Source: an uncultured Flavobacteriaceae bacterium
GTDB lineage: Bacteria; Bacteroidota; Bacteroidia; Flavobacteriales; Flavobacteriaceae
Length of the DNA: 44,833 nt
Direction of reading: 5' to 3'
Assembly: GCA_947500445.1 (NCBI GenBank)
Contig: CANMSB010000036.1
Location: forward strand, 1 to 44,833
In this document: piece by piece, positions 8,301 through 19,100 of the stretch
Position numbering within the stretch: the first letter of the stretch is position 1
Layout: each line of letters opens with the position of its first letter
Notes under the pieces: generated by a model
Database searches by the model: none
What the model saw: only the letters and a program-made list of their open reading frames with translations
What the model was told of the DNA's origin: nothing
Made by a program: the position numbers and the translations under genes

Positions 8301-11300
8301 GGCGGCAAAGGAAACCGGATTACTATAAACGGTAGTGGTTACCTCTACCTGGCTATCGGAAACGTTTAGCGGATAGGTATAGGTCCTGTTCTGATTCCCG
8401 GTGGCTTCTTCCTCATTACTGACAAAATTACCGTCGGCACCATAACGCAGCTTTCCGCGGGTATCGTCGATACTAAGCGCCGTATTCGGGATAAATTCCC
8501 CTGCTTCCGTTATTCTGCCCAAATAATCATAAGCGGTATAGCTGAACCGGTTGTTTTCCAACTGTTTGGCATTTTGGGAGGCGATGATCCGTCCCAAACG
8601 ATCGTAAGCAAAACGGGTGATGCCGCCGTCGGGTGTTTTTTGCCATACCAACTGGTTCAGGGAATTGTAGCGGTACTCGGTTTGCAGCTCGTGATCGGGC
8701 AACAAGTTGTTGTTTTCGGTGGCCGCATTGGCAGCCCTAAAGTCGTTTATCGCGGTATTGACGCCATCGGCCTCCATTTCCTGTTCGGTAAAACGATCTA
8801 CCCCTTCGGGCGGAACGGTCTGCACCAAATTTCCGGCTTGATCGTAGTAATACAGGGTGTATTGGTACTCGCGATCGGCGTACGACATGGTAAGGGTTTC
8901 CTCTACATTGTTGGTCGCATGATTTAAATAGGAGGTAATGAATTCCTCCCGTTTTAAGGCGAGATAGTCCTCATAATAACTTTTGGTATAGGCCTCCGTT
9001 ACACTTAACTTAAATTGCTCGCAAGGCGTTTCTTCCGGTATTTCGATGGACAGTTCGCCAAAGTCCTTTGAAATGGGCTGGGGCACGCAAATATTAGTGT
9101 TTAAGGACAGGTATTCCGAAGTAAATTCGGCCCAGGTCTGCTGTTCGTCAACGTCCGCTGTAGCGGTAATACGATCATAATAGGCATCGATAATGGCCAT
9201 ATCGCCGGTATTCGGGTTGGCGATGCGCATATAGGGATAGCCCAAATTAAGATCTGTGGCGGCAAAGCGGGCAATCCCCATAAAATTAGGGTCGTCCGTA
9301 CGGGTAATACCAAAAGTCTGTAGGTAATACTTGTAATCGTCGATCACGTATTGGTATGCACCCCTACAAAAGCCTTCCTCCGATATAATTTCACTGGGGT
9401 CCACATCGGTAAGGATGCTTCCCATGGCGCTGCCGGCCGCCCCAAAATAATCGGGATAGCGCTGTGTACAGCTCTGGGGTTCGGGTACCGGCGGAATACA
9501 GATGTCGGTGGAGCACAGCTCCGGGAGCTCGTCCGGAACGGAGGGCACTTTTAGGGCTACGGGGGTGTTGGTGGTCTTAGTTTTGGAAAAAGTATCTCTA
9601 GAAGCTGCAGTGGATATGTTTATACTTAGTAAATCGCATATGCCTATCGCCTGCCGCAATCTACCACTATCCATGGAAACCAATGTATATAAAGTTGCGA
9701 TTTCACTAAGTTCCTGCCCATTAATATCTAAATAAATAATTTCAGCACTACCAAAAGTAACATTAGTATTCAGTAAATCAATATTTCTAATTTCAAGAAC
9801 ATCATCAACTAATATTTCCTCCGGAAACGCTAGCCCAAATGAAAACCACCTGTCCCTACCACCGCTTGAACTATTAGGATGAATAGCGGAGTAAAAGGTC
9901 ATTTCATTGGTACTATTTATTGATGTTAAATATCGAGATGCACCTGTGCGATCAATTTTTTGATATTCAAATTGGTCCGTTGCCTGTATATATCTATCTT
10001 CTAACCGTAAAGTCTGATTATCTAATAATTGGTCTCGATACGAGTTATCTAAATACAAGTATTGCGATTTTTGCCTTCCGCTAGCGATATAGTCATCGAA
10101 AACCGCATTAAAAAGAATTTTTAACTCGCGCTCCATAAGGGACTCAAGTGCCGGGTCATTTGAACAGACCTCATTATCAACATCCAATTCTAGACTAGAC
10201 ATTTCACAAAAATCGGTGAGCCAACTTCTGGTATCGGAAGCAGAACTAAAAGTAGTCTCAAAATAAACAAATGTTTCAATTGTTATTTCTTCACCTATAT
10301 TATTTAAGTAGGTTAAATTGGCAGTTCGCCCAAAACCATCCGTATTGGTAAGATCTAAAGTTATTATTTCAGTAGCTGAGGATTTAAATGCTTCAATTAT
10401 ATTCGCATCGCTACTAACGAACGATAAGGATAGAGTAAAGCCGTTATTATTATTAAACCCACCACCAATATAAACTAGAAATCTACCGCTAGAATTATTG
10501 AGATAAGCTTCGTTTCTTGGAATACCATTAAAATTGTATCCTGACTGTTCAATATTTTCAGTTGCGAGAATTCTATCTTCAACCCTAAGACCTTGGTCAT
10601 TTAAAAAAGCGTTCGTCGCCTCGGCGTTTATAGGAAAATCCTCATTTTGGATGTTGTCCACAGGCCTTCCCGCCAAGACATATTCGTCCAATGCACTGGA
10701 GAGCACTTCTGCCACATGAAATTCGAACAACCCTTCTATTTCGGGATTCTCGCTACACTGAACGTTCGACGTATCCGAGTCTCCCGTAAGTCCATTGATA
10801 TCCCCACAACACAAAAAGTTGATCAACCGGCCCTGATTGTCCGAAAGAGTGCCCGAAATCACACCTTTGTTTACCTGTGCATCTTGATAGCTTAGCCGAA
10901 AGGTTTGATCGGTAAGCAGTCCTTGATCATTTTTGTTGTACCCTACCGTAAGGGAGTTGTACCGGGCTACGGTGAAACCGCCATCCAAACTATTGCCGCC
11001 ATCCAAACTAAGGATAAAACGATCCACACCGTCGATATTAAGGGCATAGTTTTCGCCACCGAGTACCACCCAACCAGCAACATCGCCCCTACCAAAAAAC
11101 TCATAGAGGTAGCTTTGGGTGTAGGCGGGTTCGGCATCCAACGAGATATCGGTATTGGAGGCCAAGCGACCGTCGCTATTTAACACGTTCAACAGGTTGA
11201 CAAAGGCAGCTGTAAATCGTGTTCTTTTATTACAATCGGTCTCGTTACCGCTACCGCTTACTTCCCCATTGCCCAAATAGGGGCCAATGGCATTGGGATT

Positions 11301-14300
11301 TGGTTCGATGGTACAGCCGGAAACACGGGCAACGGTGGTCCCGTTGATCACAATTTCCTCTTCGGCCCCGCTACTGGTAACGATCTTTACCAAGGCGGCA
11401 AATTCAAAAAGAGCGTCCCCGTTGGTGTTAGCGCCCTTAAAGGCGGTAATGCGCTGGGTGCTAAATGTTCCCCAGGCGGGAGCATAATTGGGCAGGCTAA
11501 CCGTTATGGGATCATCCAAACCGGCAAAGGTGATGGTAAGCGTATTGCCAGAAGTTACCGTAGTCATGTTCGGAGTATTTGCCAATGGTGGCAACCCTCC
11601 CAATTCTTCGAACAGGGCGGCACTCATTGCCCTGTTGGTAGGGGTGGTGCTGTTAAAGCTATTCAATTCCCGGTCTTGAAGCAGGTTTTCCAAAAACAGC
11701 TGCATGTCCCTTGCCAAGGGACATACTCCCGTTTCGGTAAAATATTCATAACCGGTGTACTCGGCAAGCTCGGCCTGTAGGTCCTCATTGGTTTTTCCGG
11801 AATCGTACAGCACATCGGAAGGTTGGAACCGTTTTTCACGAACGGCGTACTCGCCATTTAGCTGATCGTAACAGTAGGGGTCGGCATTTGGAGCGCTATC
11901 CAATAGGTTTTGCAGCAGCGTTTTGTCCAGTTCCGTGTAGACAGAAATAGGATTCAGGATGCTCGCCGGTGCTTCTTCTTCCCCGATACAACCGTTATAA
12001 CAGCCTTTGCGTTTTGCATAGAGATTGGAAAATACCGATATGATCGTCTCCTTAAGACTGGCATAGTTTGCCTTGTACCGGTTCCAATATTCGTCCTGTT
12101 GTACGGCCGTAAGCCCGGCAAGGTTCACGCTTCCGATGTTGCATTCGCTTATGGCATCGCATACCATACCGGAATAAGTATATGCTTCCAAACTAAGTCC
12201 GCTACCGCCATAGTTTCGCAGTACGGCCTCCTCGATAAGGTCCCTACGGAGATCAAAACGAATTTCCGAAATGAAATCTGCGGGAATATTTTGCGTTTGC
12301 GAATCAAAAAACGGATCACGATCGATGATGTTGGAACCGCTCATGTAGCCCGCGGCACTTGCGGCGGCGTAAGATAACAAACGCAAATCCAGGTCATAAC
12401 TATCGGAATTTTTGGCCGCTCCGGAGGAAGTACTCACCATACCACATACCCCTTCCGCAAATTGCAGATAGCAGTATTCGGGATGATAAGGGAGGAGGGA
12501 GTTCGCCCATTGGTCCTGCCAAATATTACTCGATACAAAATCGGAGGCATTTTGTAAATATTGAGGTTCGGCGAGGAATGCATTTCCCTGCAGATCATCG
12601 GTAGGTATGGGATCATACGACCCTACCAATGGCGGTTCAAAACCGAAACTGCCATCGGGCCGCTCCACTTCCAAAACGGTAATGTAGCTTATGGTACCAT
12701 CGGTATTGTAGTAGTGTCCTTGATCGTAGGGCGCGCCACCGGCGTCGGGACCATCAAATTCCGGATGTCGTGGATTACGCCAGCTATTGTGCGCTTCACT
12801 GCCATTGATCTGGGTACTGACCAACTGATTTTGTTGTTCGCCGTTCTCATAAAAAATATTCAATCCGCTCTGTGGAAAGGACTTCAGTTCATCACCTACC
12901 AGCACGTTGAGTACGGTACCGTATTGCCCGGAAGGTTTTAGATCGTTTAGCAATGCGGATTTTACGGTAGCACAGGAAATGGACGAGGCCACTGCATTTT
13001 CCGGCGATGCATCGGGCAAATTGTTCGTAGTGCTACAGGGAGCCCTACAGGCTTCCAGGAGCCGGTCCCATTCCTTACCGAAGGAAATGGCCAAACGGTC
13101 TTCTTCTTCAGCCCGAAACGCTTGGGGAATAGCGGAGTAGTCGTAGTCCGCGTTTCGGATGGCAATATAACCGGAGCGGTCGGTAAAATCGGCTATCAGG
13201 GCATTCTCACATTCTTCACAACTTAAAAAACAGTTGTCTTCCAGAGCGCTGGGCAGTTGGTACACTTCCGTTGGGGCCACATAACAGGCATCCCCTACGG
13301 TAGTAATCCTAAGGATAAATTCGTCAGCATAGGCTTCCAAGGAACCCTGGTCCACCACCAACCTTTTAGCAATATCATAGGACCCCCTATCGACCCGTAC
13401 CACAAACTCGGGAACGGTAAAAACATCCCCATTGGCCAAACTGATATCATCGTTAACAATAGGACTGGGCACCAATGGTTGGCCGTTTCGGCCCAATACC
13501 CGTAGGGAAAAATCATAAATGATCGGATAGGTGGTAAACACCCCGTCCTTGCATTCAATTTGAAAAGGAGCCGTATTTGTGACCGAATAGTTGAAAGTGA
13601 GATCATCGGAAAAGGCCGATAGCTTGCTGCTTGCATATACGAGTGCATCATTGCGCGAACCAAAATTCTGAGTGGTTCTTTTGTAAGCGTCGGTCGGCCC
13701 TTCCAATAGGTTCAACTGTACTGGCCGATGCAGTCCGCTCGCAGTGGATTCGTCTTGAAGACCCTGTAGATTTGTAGGCGTAATGCCCATTAAAGCTGTC
13801 GCTATCGTGCGCCCTTGAGGATCAATATAGCTAACGGAAACCTGGTCGTTGGGGTCGATCACCAAATTCTTTTTGTAATGCTGGGCGTCGCCAACACTGT
13901 ATCCGAACAAACGGTTCAACTCTTTCTGTTCGGCCATACCATAGTAATACTCCATTTCGTGCCCACCGCCCAATTGATGTGTTTTTCCCACTCCGCCCTT
14001 TCTGCGGATCCGTCCCGTATTGTCGGGGGTGTACTCTATTTGCGAAAAAGGAAACTTTTCCGCATCCGGAACCCTATCGCCAAAGGGATCGCCGCTATCG
14101 TTGTTTGCGGAATAATACCGCCCGGCACCTTTGCTATCCGACATTTCTTTTGTTGTACTCGGGCTGTCCAAAACATTTTGGGCATTTTCATCAAAATCCT
14201 GATAGCTGTACATCTGTGGGTCGCCTACCGCATTGGCATTCAAAGTAAATTCCGGTAAAAAGTCGATACTATTACTTGTCGCGTCCTGTTTTTTAGCGGG

Positions 14301-15431
14301 AACGGGCAGCACTTCTACCGCGGGCCTTCCTTGGGCATCGTAAATCACCTCACCCACAATAAGATTGTCGTCGGTATTTATTTTGGTTACGGTCTGGCGA
14401 TTGCGAAGGGTACCATCAAAATAACTCACGACCTCTTTTTTCTTCGCTTCCTCGGCATAGGAAGCCTGAAATTGCCAGTTCAGATCTGTACGGTGTTCTT
14501 GCGGAATGGTCAATTGCCAAACATGGGCAGCATCCCAACTGGCTACGGTAGTTTCGGTACCGGTACCGGCGCTCCAACGGCCGAAACGATAGTTGTTCGG
14601 GTCCTGTATATCGCGGCCTACTGCCCGAAAGCGGTATATCAGATATCCGCGCGGGTACAGCAAGGGGATGGCGTAGTTTGTTTCCGAAGTTTGGATACGG
14701 GTACTGTTGCGTTCAAAATCGCGGGTGGAAAACAAGATTTCGTTAGCCGGTTTTATGGTTTCGAAGCTGTCTCCGAACCCGTCCACAAAAGTCCATTCCA
14801 CATCATAGGATACCGCACCGGAAACCGGGTTCCAAGAGAGCAGTAGGGTATTGTCATCGACTTGTGGCGCGTTCACGCCTGGGCGATCCGTATCCAAAGT
14901 GGTAAAGCTAAGGCCCCCAAAACCGATCGATAGGCCAATATTCGCGGGCACGGCACCATCGATTACCGGAGGGGCACTACTGTTCAAATCGGTAAACGAG
15001 CTGCTTAGGCCGGTAATACGATACCCGTATGCATCGGACACGGCATGCTTGCTCACATCCACCGCGGCGGCGCTTGCCCCCGTTGTAACATTGTATTCTA
15101 CGGTCAGGGTTATTTCCGATGTATTCGCAGTATCCGGGTTTCCGTCCCTATCGAAAGGGGTAGCATCAAAAGTCAGGCTGTATTCGAAACGCGTTTCGGG
15201 CACCTCGCTCTGGTCAAGGTATAGGGAAACGAATCCGGAAGGTTCCAGATTGGCCCTATCCGGTGACGGTAAATTAGTGCTCCGGTACTCCAATGCCGTT
15301 CCAGAGGATATGGCGTCGGCTATTTGGGTATCGGTAAATTCCCGAGTATCCTGGGCCATTGCCCAAAGACAGGAGAGCATTACGGAAGCGTGAAACACAT
15401 TTCTCAGGAAAAGGTTGGTTTTGGTAAACAT
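5370..15431 (-). CDS. Giant secreted RHS/YD-repeat protein with GIY-YIG-like nuclease tip
   Basis: 3353 residues from the ATG at 15431; a GTG at 15449 would add six residues before the signal peptide, which ends at 'LWAMAQ'. In order: a fibronectin-like region (about 190-300), a segment resembling the N-terminal module of Bacteroidota RHS proteins ('[17 protein letters not shown]', about 360), a long insert with two or three tandem domains of about 190 residues (about 1395-1945, the latter two AT-rich), YD repeats (about 2110-2800: 'FAYDRLGRI', 'YTYDADNRI', '[12 protein letters not shown]'), then the RHS core end from D2990 (D-Y-Y-P-F-G ... '[13 protein letters not shown]' ... 'TDPFGDDP'). 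The last 110 residues carry G-V-Y (3243-3245), Y-I-G (3263-3265), Arg3273 and Glu3301, the spacing of a GIY-YIG nuclease. The shell presumably encloses the tip, which would cut target DNA. Tip B can be exchanged with tip A by inversion. Penultimate gene of the operon, with immunity B last. Confidence 0.9.
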   Translation of the reverse strand: MFTKTNLFLRNVFHASVMLSCLWAMAQDTREFTDTQIADAISSGTALEYRSTNLPSPDRANLEPSGFVSLYLDQSEVPETRFEYSLTFDATPFDRDGNPDTANTSEITLTVEYNVTTGASAAAVDVSKHAVSDAYGYRITGLSSSFTDLNSSAPPVIDGAVPANIGLSIGFGGLSFTTLDTDRPGVNAPQVDDNTLLLSWNPVSGAVSYDVEWTFVDGFGDSFETIKPANEILFSTRDFERNSTRIQTSETNYAIPLLYPRGYLIYRFRAVGRDIQDPNNYRFGRWSAGTGTETTVASWDAAHVWQLTIPQEHRTDLNWQFQASYAEEAKKKEVVSYFDGTLRNRQTVTKINTDDNLIVGEVIYDAQGRPAVEVLPVPAKKQDATSNSIDFLPEFTLNANAVGDPQMYSYQDFDENAQNVLDSPSTTKEMSDSKGAGRYYSANNDSGDPFGDRVPDAEKFPFSQIEYTPDNTGRIRRKGGVGKTHQLGGGHEMEYYYGMAEQKELNRLFGYSVGDAQHYKKNLVIDPNDQVSVSYIDPQGRTIATALMGITPTNLQGLQDESTASGLHRPVQLNLLEGPTDAYKRTTQNFGSRNDALVYASSKLSAFSDDLTFNYSVTNTAPFQIECKDGVFTTYPIIYDFSLRVLGRNGQPLVPSPIVNDDISLANGDVFTVPEFVVRVDRGSYDIAKRLVVDQGSLEAYADEFILRITTVGDACYVAPTEVYQLPSALEDNCFLSCEECENALIADFTDRSGYIAIRNADYDYSAIPQAFRAEEEDRLAISFGKEWDRLLEACRAPCSTTNNLPDASPENAVASSISCATVKSALLNDLKPSGQYGTVLNVLVGDELKSFPQSGLNIFYENGEQQNQLVSTQINGSEAHNSWRNPRHPEFDGPDAGGAPYDQGHYYNTDGTISYITVLEVERPDGSFGFEPPLVGSYDPIPTDDLQGNAFLAEPQYLQNASDFVSSNIWQDQWANSLLPYHPEYCYLQFAEGVCGMVSTSSGAAKNSDSYDLDLRLLSYAAASAAGYMSGSNIIDRDPFFDSQTQNIPADFISEIRFDLRRDLIEEAVLRNYGGSGLSLEAYTYSGMVCDAISECNIGSVNLAGLTAVQQDEYWNRYKANYASLKETIISVFSNLYAKRKGCYNGCIGEEEAPASILNPISVYTELDKTLLQNLLDSAPNADPYCYDQLNGEYAVREKRFQPSDVLYDSGKTNEDLQAELAEYTGYEYFTETGVCPLARDMQLFLENLLQDRELNSFNSTTPTNRAMSAALFEELGGLPPLANTPNMTTVTSGNTLTITFAGLDDPITVSLPNYAPAWGTFSTQRITAFKGANTNGDALFEFAALVKIVTSSGAEEEIVINGTTVARVSGCTIEPNPNAIGPYLGNGEVSGSGNETDCNKRTRFTAAFVNLLNVLNSDGRLASNTDISLDAEPAYTQSYLYEFFGRGDVAGWVVLGGENYALNIDGVDRFILSLDGGNSLDGGFTVARYNSLTVGYNKNDQGLLTDQTFRLSYQDAQVNKGVISGTLSDNQGRLINFLCCGDINGLTGDSDTSNVQCSENPEIEGLFEFHVAEVLSSALDEYVLAGRPVDNIQNEDFPINAEATNAFLNDQGLRVEDRILATENIEQSGYNFNGIPRNEAYLNNSSGRFLVYIGGGFNNNNGFTLSLSFVSSDANIIEAFKSSATEIITLDLTNTDGFGRTANLTYLNNIGEEITIETFVYFETTFSSASDTRSWLTDFCEMSSLELDVDNEVCSNDPALESLMERELKILFNAVFDDYIASGRQKSQYLYLDNSYRDQLLDNQTLRLEDRYIQATDQFEYQKIDRTGASRYLTSINSTNEMTFYSAIHPNSSSGGRDRWFSFGLAFPEEILVDDVLEIRNIDLLNTNVTFGSAEIIYLDINGQELSEIATLYTLVSMDSGRLRQAIGICDLLSINISTAASRDTFSKTKTTNTPVALKVPSVPDELPELCSTDICIPPVPEPQSCTQRYPDYFGAAGSAMGSILTDVDPSEIISEEGFCRGAYQYVIDDYKYYLQTFGITRTDDPNFMGIARFAATDLNLGYPYMRIANPNTGDMAIIDAYYDRITATADVDEQQTWAEFTSEYLSLNTNICVPQPISKDFGELSIEIPEETPCEQFKLSVTEAYTKSYYEDYLALKREEFITSYLNHATNNVEETLTMSYADREYQYTLYYYDQAGNLVQTVPPEGVDRFTEQEMEADGVNTAINDFRAANAATENNNLLPDHELQTEYRYNSLNQLVWQKTPDGGITRFAYDRLGRIIASQNAKQLENNRFSYTAYDYLGRITEAGEFIPNTALSIDDTRGKLRYGADGNFVSNEEEATGNQNRTYTYPLNVSDSQVEVTTTVYSNPVSFAAEIFETVDATNNTADNSRNRVTAIYYYDTRDAATNIQSYDNAMFYNYDIHGNVRELVQHNRLLSIAADNPNSGMKRVLYNYDLISGNVHEVRYQNGAADMFAHRYTYDADNRITMVETSSDGSIWEQDAEYRYYAHGPLARAVLGGKQVQGMDYAYTIQGWLKGVNSEGMSQTADMGGDGVTVAKDAMGYSLNYFKDDYIPIAAATQSAFEYSTAATDDQSIAKNLYNGNIRRMVTSLLDNDETLLAVQQNDYAYDQLNRIKTFRGNSVSGATGPGYFADYSYDRNGNLATLNRKTVNNAGAVVDMDQLTYEYNSELREHPVSKQDEQVKRNNQLVRVRDAVGDTGFGDLADQNNAIATGGVNYEYDAIGQLIEDKAENITNIDWRVDGKVRSVTKNVAGVESNITFQYDGLGNRISKTEVEDQKTTLYVRDAQGNVLAVYTNSSDGSIVPGGDGDNRQEFWQLGTLAVASEEAFEAYDYITVENTIAGNTVEPNGGDLRLTAGNEITLLPNFHAKAGSEFLAEIKDLGSGAAPQEGMFLTEHHIYGSSRLGMEQKNLEITDESAIVGKTFFENKVGDKRYELSNHLGNVLSVITDRKLGTAGDYSPDVVAYNDYYPFGMLMPNRHGNTSDYRYSFNGMELDNEVKGEGNSYTTFFRQYDPRIGRWLTLDPKTAKYPEQSPYTSYNDNPIFYTDPFGDDPPERLSFWKRVGNYFAGNSHKNRANKKASKNGLELYSTYDGSIQVVANLETRESTSFVSKELRTDWLLRQLDESETVGFDIQFMRPEQMLLNIIQDNGGFTGALLNDENAIQLEAVEVGYLSTVTFYDDVEGAEVEDPLVAQISITTSNKQRAKFRLRWGRLAGSRNGVYMRMKKMTSGPFKGQRLPYIGKSFNILTRYTKNIASSSRLKSIVSGINDKNLLRAVEQRMINYVRGKAPNVGNVRNAMSPDKYKKYANQVEELLKGSNWQKYIDDYFGF
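6436..6464 (-). repeat. Right 29-bp inverted repeat inside the RHS gene
   Basis: Identical and inverted relative to 1543-1571, encoding residues 2990-2998 of the RHS protein plus two bases of the next Pro codon. Base composition changes exactly here: upstream (towards 15431) codons are GC-rich, and immediately downstream the gene becomes AT-rich through the end of tip B and immunity B. This is the expected footprint of a crossover site where foreign tips are joined to a resident RHS body. Confidence 0.85.
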
Positions 15432-15462
15432 ATGCCTGTATCTTATCACTAGTTGTTATTCG

Positions 15463-16170
15463 CTATTGTGCTATATATGTATAGCTCTTATACGCCTTTT
15501 GCAAGGCAATTTTGCCATTTTGGTCCTCAACAATAAAATCTCCCAAGGGAACTTTTACGATTTTGACGTCCAAGCGGTGTTCTAAATCGACCTGTAAGCG
15601 GCCAAAATCCATTTCCCGTTCGCCATCCTTTCCTTTAAAGGGCACCTTATTGTTGAAAAAAAGTACTTGGCGAGTAATGGTAAACGTATCCTTGTCAACA
15701 TAAAAATGGACCTTGCCGTAGGGTATTTGGGTTACTTTTTGGGTGTTGCTCATTTCACATATCCAATAATTGCCCTTATCGATTAGCTGGGTTTTCCTAA
15801 AATTCAACAAAAAACCATCCAAATGTACCGGTGAATAGCTATGGTGCCGCCCCGAATTTTTTTGGTACGAAATCAGTTTGTCCCTATGGTCGACCAAAAG
15901 CACCTCCTTGCCATAATTAATTACATCGGAACCGACCATGGTGGTCTTTGAATACCGGTCCTGCTTTTGCACCGTTCCCTTGTAGGACTCGGTGGCCCGA
16001 TTTCCCGTTAGCCCCCTGTACATGGTATAGGTCATGGCAATCTCATACGAACCGGTATCGGTATAAAAACCATTGGCCTTTTGCAACAGGCCTTCCACGG
16101 ACTGTGCCATTGCCGGAAAGCAGCAATACAAAAACGTTATAAGGATCAAAGCTCTCAATTTAGTTTCCAC
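15463..16170 (-). CDS. LolA-like periplasmic outer-membrane lipoprotein carrier/sorting protein
   Basis: 235 residues with a signal peptide ending at 'FPAMAQ'. The mature part starts 'SVEGLLQKANGFYTDTGSYE' and continues with beta strands such as 'YKGTVQKQDRYSKTTM' and 'KEVLLVDHRDKLISY', the layout of LolA/LolB-fold proteins ('outer membrane lipoprotein-sorting protein' type). It begins with GTG at 16170, overlapping the end of the upstream 1396-residue gene by 11 bases; a TTG at 16158 is the alternative. Only 31 bases separate its stop from the RHS start at 15431. Because it is embedded between giant secreted proteins, it may be a dedicated carrier for an operon lipoprotein or hydrophobic segment instead of the housekeeping LolA. 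The fold call is from pattern only. Confidence 0.6.
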   Translation of the reverse strand: METKLRALILITFLYCCFPAMAQSVEGLLQKANGFYTDTGSYEIAMTYTMYRGLTGNRATESYKGTVQKQDRYSKTTMVGSDVINYGKEVLLVDHRDKLISYQKNSGRHHSYSPVHLDGFLLNFRKTQLIDKGNYWICEMSNTQKVTQIPYGKVHFYVDKDTFTITRQVLFFNNKVPFKGKDGEREMDFGRLQVDLEHRLDVKIVKVPLGDFIVEDQNGKIALQKAYKSYTYIAQ

Positions 16171-19100
16171 TGGTTACCGGTTTTGTGAGTTTAGAATTTC
16201 CAGAACGGGTTTCCTGAATGGTATACACCCCGCGCTCCGTTTCCTTTTTCACCCGAACTAAACCTCCTTCGATATCATACTCGTAAAAGGTGGCGTAATT
16301 ATTTTCATCGAGTTCCGCCATCAGTCTTTGGGTGAAGGGATCGTAAACAAACGATTTTAAGTTACTCTCAAAAGGATGCATGCGCACATCGTCGAAATAG
16401 GCGTTGATATTGTTTTCTGACGTTTTTAACGTAATGGTCATGGTCGCCGCACCACCATCGGAGTTCGCCAGCCCGGGCACTACAAAGTCGCCCGATATGC
16501 GCTGCCAACCGTCTATAACGGCACCCTTAGGGGAAAACAAAACGTTGGAGTCGGAAACCAAGGGGTCTCCGTTTTCTTTGGTATAGGAAAGTTCGATCCT
16601 GGTATTTTCATACGCCAAAGGGGGCACCCCGTCAACCTCCCTAAAGGTGTTAAAAGTGACCGATGCCTCAATACCGCTATCGGTCGTACTCGGAGTGGTA
16701 TTTTGAAGGTTGAGCCCGCCAGCTCCAATAAAGGGAATGGAAAAAGGATTGTTCGCTGCCGGAACCTTGAATTCAGAGGTTATTACGAACTTATTACCGG
16801 TTACCGCAACATCTTCGAAAGTAAAGGAAAAGAACTCGTTTCTCAGGGGGTATCGATAATCCAGTTCTGAAGAATTAAGTCCTAAACTACTCGACCAAGT
16901 ACCAAAAGAGACGGTGACGTACGGAGTCAAAAACACAAATCGTTCCGCAGTACCGCCCGGAGCAAGGGCAAAGGAAAAACCGACCGCGCGTTCATGGCCG
17001 CCCACGGTTTCGGTTTCATAACGGAACCCATAGACCGTCACGTTTTTGGACACCGCATCCTTGATATAAGGCACCAACGCATCTACATTAGGGGCGTCGG
17101 GATTTTCCTTTAACACATAGTTATCGACAAGACCATTACCTTCAACGACCGTTTTTAAGGCAATATGCTCCAAAAGCCGGATAAAGGCCTGCTTGGCTTC
17201 CGGTTCGTTATTGAATGTCCTATCGTCGCTTTCAGCGACCGCTAAGGCCTCTTCCCGAACCCATCCGCTAATCACATAACGGTCTCCCGGTTGAGGCACA
17301 AATTTGACACAACGGACCAACTCGGGATCGACGATTTCGGATATCGTGACCGATACCTCAAAAATTTCCAGAGCGGCACATATTCCCTGTCCCGTTCTGG
17401 CGTAATAGGTTTCGTTTGAAACGACATCCGAATCGCGATATACATTTCCACCGGTAAGGGAATCGTACCATAATACGTTGGCATCAAAACCAAAAAAATC
17501 GGAAAGGTCGTCAATGGTGCTATTTGTCCCGAACCGCACATCTCTCCGGTATACTTTTGCCGAAGCTTCCACATCGATGATACTAACGGAAATCGGTAGG
17601 CGATCGGAGGTAAGTACCGAACCATTGTCCTGTACCACATAATATGTGGTCTCATTTACCAAGGGCGTATTCAATGGCAATGGGGCACCTCCAGCGGCTT
17701 GACCAAACCATTGTAAGGTGTAGGCCGCGTCGGTAACGGTAACGCTAACATCGGCCAGGGTAGGGCTATCGGTACTGCAAAACTCCTGATACCCCTCCGC
17801 CAAGGGTTGGGGAGCACTTACAAAAACCGTTACCGGAGTACGACATTCAAAACCGTTCCGACCCGCATAATAGGTTGTTCCATCCGTCAAAAGGGTATTT
17901 TCATCCAATGCGTTAATGGCCGCAAAGGAGGCAAACCATGCAACACCGTCCCCCGAAACTGCAATATCGGATAGGGTAGGCCCTATTGCGCTATCAAAAA
18001 ACTGCCGATCGACAGCGCTGGGAGCACCCTCGTCAAAAACAATTTCTACGGCCCTTCTCGGCGCATCGCTACCGTCGTCGGCCCAGATAATGTTTCCTTC
18101 GATTTCCGAAAGTTCTTGGCTATCAAAGTATCGTTCGCCCCCTTCGGGAAGGCTGAACCACCCTGCGGTATTTGCAAACGGAGCGTTCAAATCCGATATT
18201 CTGGGGTCCGTTCCATCGGCCGAGCAAAAGGCTGCAACGCTTATGTCGCTACAACTATAAGAGGGTTCACCGTTACCCGGTTTGGTGTATACCCGAACCC
18301 CATCGAGCAGCATATAGACCGGCAAAGATTGCGTAGTGTTATTGGTCGTAGATTCAACTTCAAAACGCAATTGGGCGGAAGTACTGTTCGCTGTAAATTC
18401 TACTCGATCCCGATACCACTTCACATCCAGATTTTCAGGGGTTAGATCGGTACTCCTTTTCATTTCCCCTGCAAAGTACACGTTCCAATAGCCAAATTGT
18501 TGCTCTTGTAGCGCGCTCAGCAATACTCTTGATGCGTTTGCCTGAAAAAACTCAACAATATAGGTTTCGCCGGGCACCAGACCGTCGATTTCCGTAGCCA
18601 ATGTCTCCGCAGTGGCCGCGACCCTTAAGGCCCCGGCAACTACCCCTCCGTTCGGGGACTGCCCAAAGCGCGATGTCAATACGTAATCGCTCCCATTATC
18701 GTAGGGCGGTAGAAACGTATCCGGAGTTCCCGAAACGGAAGACCATCCGCTGGCGCCCAAAGTTTCGTTTCTACCATTGGGAACAACGGTCGCCAATGCC
18801 CCCTCAAAAGAGCCGACCGTTACCCCTGTCGGCGTAGTTCCGGTTCCTGAAATCAAATCGGAACACGGTGCTAAATCGCCGTTGGTAGTCCAATCACCGG
18901 AAGGTGGTTCACATTGCTGAACGGACTGGCCTCCCGGATCGGCAAATCCGTCGCCATCGTTATCTTCATACCATAAGGTGTTGGGATTCAATGCAGCATC
19001 TCCATCATTACAATCCCCCCCCGTTTTTACTCCGGTCCCCCAACCCGATCCTGCTGGTGCGGCACATTGGGTCGCTATTCCGTTGGCCGGGTAATACCCG

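Noticed and set aside
6699-8369. Long plus-strand reading frames opposite the RHS gene
   Set aside because: They are antisense shadows of YD-repeat codons; their translations show no domain and the minus-strand frame is clearly the coding one.
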